Positions 59,979 through 64,000 of a stretch of 64,000 nt of DNA are shown piece after piece. A model generated the notes under the pieces. That model worked only from the letters and a program-made list of their open reading frames with translations, searched no databases and was not told where the DNA came from. Source of the stretch: Copromyces sp. CBS 386.78 (taxonomy: Eukaryota > Ascomycota > Sordariomycetes > Sordariales > Sordariaceae); NCBI GenBank assembly GCA_030685235.1, contig MU839092.1:248001-312000 (forward strand), in the 5' to 3' direction. The first letter of the stretch is position 1. The number at the start of each line of letters is the position of its first letter. Made by a program: the position numbers and the translations under genes.

Positions 59979-61307
59979 CATAGGAGGAGGGTCAGCGGGC
60001 AGTCCAACTCGTTAAAAGGTCCTTGAGTCCGGCCATCGTGACTGCCGGTTGGGGTGGGTAAGAGGGTGGTAATGACGCTACAGAAGAAAGACGGAGGAGA
60101 AGAAATATCAAACGAAGGACTGGGAGAATGAAGGTAATAAGGGCCTCCTGACGCACTTCCTGTTCTCGGCTGAGGAGGAAGTTACGATGTGGCCCAAAGC
60201 ACCTGCCGTGTTAACTTACGAAGCCCGGAAATCCGGCTCTTACCGAACATGAACAGTCCAATACCTCTCACTGTGTTTTGAAAAGGCCGTTATCAAACTG
60301 CGACATGCCTCGTATTGATTTGCAAACACGTCGGCTAGAGTCCTTTTGGCATTCTTTGATCCAAGGAATGTGTTGAGTTTTGCTGAGATGGTGATAAGAA
60401 ATACGTATGACGCATACACGAGGATAACCAAGGTGTAATGTATTTGACCGTGACGTGTTCAGTTTCTTCTTATGGCCATCCGGATGGACATGGAATCGAC
60501 GGGCAGCACCATACTGCAAATATCATGCATATGCATCGCCCCTGCGGGCATTAGCCCCCCGCCCCTCCTCCAAGCATTTCACTTCTATCCTAACCGCTGT
60601 GTCTGTTCTAGGATAATGAGTTGGCGGGACATGGCTCCATCTACAATTCCTGGTCTCTCTTGCCAACTGACAAGATGACGGACGGCCACACAGTGATCAC
60701 CAAGCAGAGAGGAGCAAGTGCAACATTCCAGCGCCAAGCGCTTAAGCCCTCAAGCATGACTGGGGATGCCTTCAGCAATACACACTGGCTCACGTTAGTC
60801 TGTTCTACTGACGGAATGCTAAAGCTGCTACATGTGAGAATGTTTGATCAAGCGTTAATGAAATCTCCCGTTGACACTCAATCAATGTCCAAGATAAGCT
60901 ACCCAGTTCGGCGTGATATTCGAGGTGGCTTGAGACGACGTGGTCGATGATGTCATGAAGGTTAAGGAATGCGAAGGAAAACATGCAGGGCATATCAAGG
61001 ACAAGAGACTACACCCAACGACCGAGTGACGACGACGGCCCAGCACGCCAGAAGACCCAACCGCGACACATGTCAACCAACATCCCGTCCCTGGCCAACT
61101 ACTTACGCAGTACAGTCGACGGCCCGTGTGTCTGTCCTCTCAAAACGGGTGGTTGTTACTCTGACCAAGAGGCCAAAAGACTTGGCGCCCATTCGTCCTT
61201 CAAAAGCAGCACAAATCTTGACTGTCTACGGCTCTTTTCTCTCCAAACTATTCTTTTCCAACAGTCCATCCTACACACGCGAAGACAAGTCCAACGTATC
61301 GTTCAAC
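59979..61307. other. Intergenic region between two relic genes
   Basis: No supported gene. The transporter similarity ends abruptly near 59978. From about 60970 the frame of the next relic is already open but without recognisable family sequence. Confidence 0.4.
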
Positions 61308-62762
61308 ATGCAAGCAGACTCACGCCCCTTGGAGGATCCCAACGGTGGGACCTTTCATTTCCGTCCGTCTCATGTCTGGAAGCTGCTTGCCGTGGAGCCC
61401 TCCTCACTCACGAACAATGACATCGCTTTTGACGAATGGTAGCAAGATGTTTGGGAGTCAACTGGAACGAAAGGTGACAGAGCAAAGATGGGCGAGAAGG
61501 GCATTTCAACACTCGAGACGCGCTCAAAGACATGGCAAAACTGGCGACACTCCGATGCTTCAAGCATGCCCGTCCTAGCAGGGAAAAATAAGCCGAGAGA
61601 CTATTGTTGGCTCTCGCCAGTTGCCGTCCAGATGGCGCAAACCATCAGAGAGCAAATGGAAAAGCAGAAAGCATCGTCGGATCGGCCCGCTTGTGCTTTT
61701 TGCCAGTGCAAGAACGGTGACATATGGCGAGCCAAAAAAGCGGTCTCTGATATGCTCGCAATTGTTATGGCCCGGTTGGTGGATCGGAATAAGAAGGTCC
61801 TGGACGACGATCAAAACTACTCTACGGTCAGATATGTCAGATTTGGGGGTATTTCGGAAGTTGTATAGGCGTCAAAGGAAGGTACAGAAAGCAAGGAGAC
61901 AATAACCAACGAGAGTTTCAGGAAGGCCATGGAACAGGCTTTGTTATGGATTGTGAATGAGTTGGGAAAGGGAAAGATTACTTGGATTGTTTTGGATCGT
62001 CTGGATAAGATGGAGAGATACACTCGGACGGTCGTCTTACAGATCTTGGCGTACTTGGTTAAGAAGGCACAGATTGTAGTCAAGCTTCTGTTGGTTACCG
62101 ATTTTGACCACTGGGGCGCTCAAAAGGAAGGCAACGAGTTGGGAAAGGGCGGAAAAAGAAGCATGTTTCTTTTCCACTGGGTGGAGAAGAACTGCTAATA
62201 TCCAGACGAGGATGAAGAACGCATCAAAACATAGATGAACTGAGTTCGTTTAGGGCATCATCAAGGCAAAGAGAATGGAGATCGTGTGGAAGGGAATGGC
62301 GTGGAGCAGACATTGAAGGAAATCATGCATGTTTGGGCGACGATTCGAGTCAGTGTGTGCCATTTAACAAGTTTTTCACTACGACTGTGCATTTCCATAC
62401 CCAAGAGATTACAATTTCGAAGGATCGGACACGTCTGGTTCAGAAGGCCTGTCAGAGAAAAAGAAGCTGGACAATATTGGTGGGATTTGCCAAATATTTT
62501 CCCAGCTCTTCGCGGTAGCCCGGCAGCGCCAGACATTTCGGTTGGCTTGCTTAGGCCGACTCGGCAACAAAGGGCAACGGAGAGGGTTATTGTTCAATAT
62601 CTGACGGTCCAACAACCAACATCTTCCACCACAAACCAACGAAATACATCCTTGCAAACTGTCGGCGGTAAGAGGTCCCAACATCCGACCGTTCACGGAT
62701 TCAGAGGACACTGCGGGATTAGAGGTAGGCTAACGAGTATATGTTACCCTCGACATTGTTAA
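61308..62762 (+). pseudogene. Decayed NACHT/STAND-type NTPase-like gene
   Basis: One reading frame runs through the region with coding-like segments separated by single in-frame stops (TAG at 61440, TAG at 61866, TAA after KNC near 62198, then TAG and TGA shortly after). The segments share one frame, so these are point nonsense mutations, not frame changes. Recognisable parts are LSPVAVQMAQTIREQMEKQK, DRPACAFCQCKNGD, AVSDMLAIVMARLVDRNKK, and a Walker-B-like ITWIVLDRLDKMER followed by ILAYLVKKAQIVVKLLLVTD. This resembles the region after the P-loop in fungal NACHT/STAND-like proteins used in non-self recognition, but no P-loop is visible and the family call is tentative. All stops could come from CAG, CAA or TGG/CGA codons by transitions, as RIP would do. 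Confidence 0.6.
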
Positions 62763-63378
62763 ACAAGGCCATCGGATCCCTACTCTAGAAGTACTGTCTT
62801 TTGTAAACGTCTTCTCCCCCTATTCTTTTTATATACACTACTATCATCAGCATGTCATCTCCCGGCTCGCCTTCTCGTTTAGAAGCCGCTGACCCCCCGC
62901 CTTCTCCTTCAGAGTCCGTCGATCCCTCTCTCCATGATCCGCGTCTCATCAACCTCAAGAGAGAGCTCTCGTGCGAATTGTCTTGTTGTAACAAGTATGA
63001 TAAAAACAGCCAATTTTCCATGACCAGGGAATCAAGGGGTACGACCAACCAGCCGAACAATATCACCAACATCAAAGAATAACACACCCGCCGATTTCAG
63101 CCATTATTTCTGTAAAATTCTACACTTTTTCATGCCATGTTGGGTCGCAAAGAAGAAAAGGCCAACCACCCGAGCACCAACACCACCCCCAACATCAAGG
63201 GACTCACAGACAGGTGGATAAAAGAATACACAAGATGCTCGACTCCTGCCCACAAGCCTTCTCTACTTGCTTTCGAGCATCACTACATACCTCAATCTCA
63301 GTCACGCTCCAGGCCTTTTCTGTTTCTTCAATTGGACGCCATATTTTAGACCTATCCATTTTCCACACTATCACACGA
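62763..63378 (+). other. Upstream of edge gene, with possible first exon
   Basis: An ATG-initiated frame at 62852-63082 (77 codons counting stop) begins MSSPGSPSRLEAADPPPSPS, has coding-like composition and follows a TATA-like sequence. A donor GTATGA near 62996 and an acceptor TTTTAG near 63349 would join it in phase to the gene at 63379, so it may be its first exon. This is a guess from phase only. Confidence 0.35.
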
Positions 63379-64000
63379 TGAACAACATCGAAGCCGGCGA
63401 CGGAGATAAGCAAGACCAATTGTTGGAGTTTTGGATCGTTAATCTATGTAAACCAAAGCGCCTTCTAGCCGCCTCTTGCTACAGCTTTAGGAGTGACTAC
63501 GATTTTAAGACCGCCATCGACAGATACAAGAGCTACAACGAGCTGCCGATTCATCTAGATCCGACATGTGCGAAGTCACAGAATTTTGTCAACCGATACA
63601 AGCTTGACGAAGAAAACAAGCTTTGCAAGGACTGGCGCGACCTCGATCGTTCCGCTATGTTTGTCGCCGCAAGAAAAGGATGTGATGCTCCTGATCATGA
63701 GCAGACCTGCACTGGCCCAAGTCCACGCGCGGAGTCCACGCGTCTCGTTGATGATGTTGAAAAATACATCGACACTGAGGTCTGTCGTGCAGCATCCTCT
63801 CGCTTGGTCAACACAATTTCAGTATCGAATGATTTCGCCCGCATAAACTCGGTGATATCTCCCCTCGAGAAATTCAAGAACATCATTATGGAGCTCCTTG
63901 ATAAACACTTCAACCCCCCCAGACAAGGATTCGCGAGATGAGGAGCAGCTGCAACATAATTTCGACGAGGTCTGCAAGCTGCTCGAAGGGGTGAACCCCA
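63379..64000 (+). CDS. Unidentified protein, partial at window edge
   Basis: I do not recognise this protein. From MNNIEAGDGDKQDQLLEFW the frame is open to 63941 (187 codons). It is hydrophilic with features such as LCKPKRLLAASCYSFRSDYDF, split here as LCKPKRLL and SYSFRSDYDF-like text, DWRDLDRSAMF and a helical FKNIIMELLDKHFN. After a run of seven C at about 63916 the coding character continues in another frame (KDSRDEEQLQHNFDEVCKLLEG) to the window end. The CCCCCCCAG could be a real splice acceptor (for an intron starting at GTGATA near 63852) or the site of an indel. It lies next to two relic genes, so it may be decaying too. Confidence 0.5.

Overview
The window looks like nuclear DNA of a filamentous ascomycete, most likely a Sordariomycete near Neurospora or Sordaria. 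I base this on short introns (mostly 50-140 bp) with GTRHGT-type donors and CTAAC-type branch sites, genes rich in C-ending codons, fungal families such as DUF1770/Atg43 and the Rpd3S PHD protein Rco1, and C-to-T/G-to-A type decay in two relic genes that resembles RIP. The genus is an inference.

Layout. From 0.2 to 57.3 kb there is an ordinary housekeeping block of fifteen genes. In order they are: release factor eRF1 (-), a DUF1770/Atg43-like protein (+), a DDT/WHIM chromatin protein (-), ribosomal protein uL2 (+), adenosine kinase (+), an EST1/SMG7-type protein (-), a ZNF511-type zinc-finger protein (+), spliceosomal BUD31/CWC14 (-), the complex I LYR subunit NDUFA6/B14 (+), RNA polymerase I/III subunit AC19 (-), a glutamine-rich protein of unknown function (+), a SNF5/Sfh1 remodeller subunit (-), a PA2G4/Cdb4-like protein (+), a long Rco1-like double-PHD protein (+), cohesin factor PDS5 (-), and a small secreted GPI-type wall protein (+) that closes the block. 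Genes are on both strands with many divergent pairs; there are no operons. A gene-poor stretch lies between 23.8 and 31.2 kb.

From about 57.3 kb to the right end the character changes. There is a decayed sugar-transporter gene split by a 455-bp transposon-like insertion with terminal inverted repeats, then a decayed gene resembling fungal NACHT/STAND-type NTPases with several in-frame stops, then an unidentified gene running to the window edge with an apparent frame break. This is an accessory, decaying region.

Functional themes. Four chromatin or chromosome factors (DDT/WHIM, SNF5, Rco1, PDS5) and several RNA/translation factors (eRF1, uL2, EST1/SMG7, BUD31, AC19, PA2G4-like) share the window, but nothing shows that they form a unit. 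I did not find a convincing new multi-gene system. The most useful leads are an apparent homopolymer frameshift in SNF5, a GC-AG intron in the DUF1770 gene, an in-frame presequence-like extension upstream of adenosine kinase, the inserted repeat element, and the decayed NTPase gene. Exon boundaries were read by eye and checked for phase; no database search was run.
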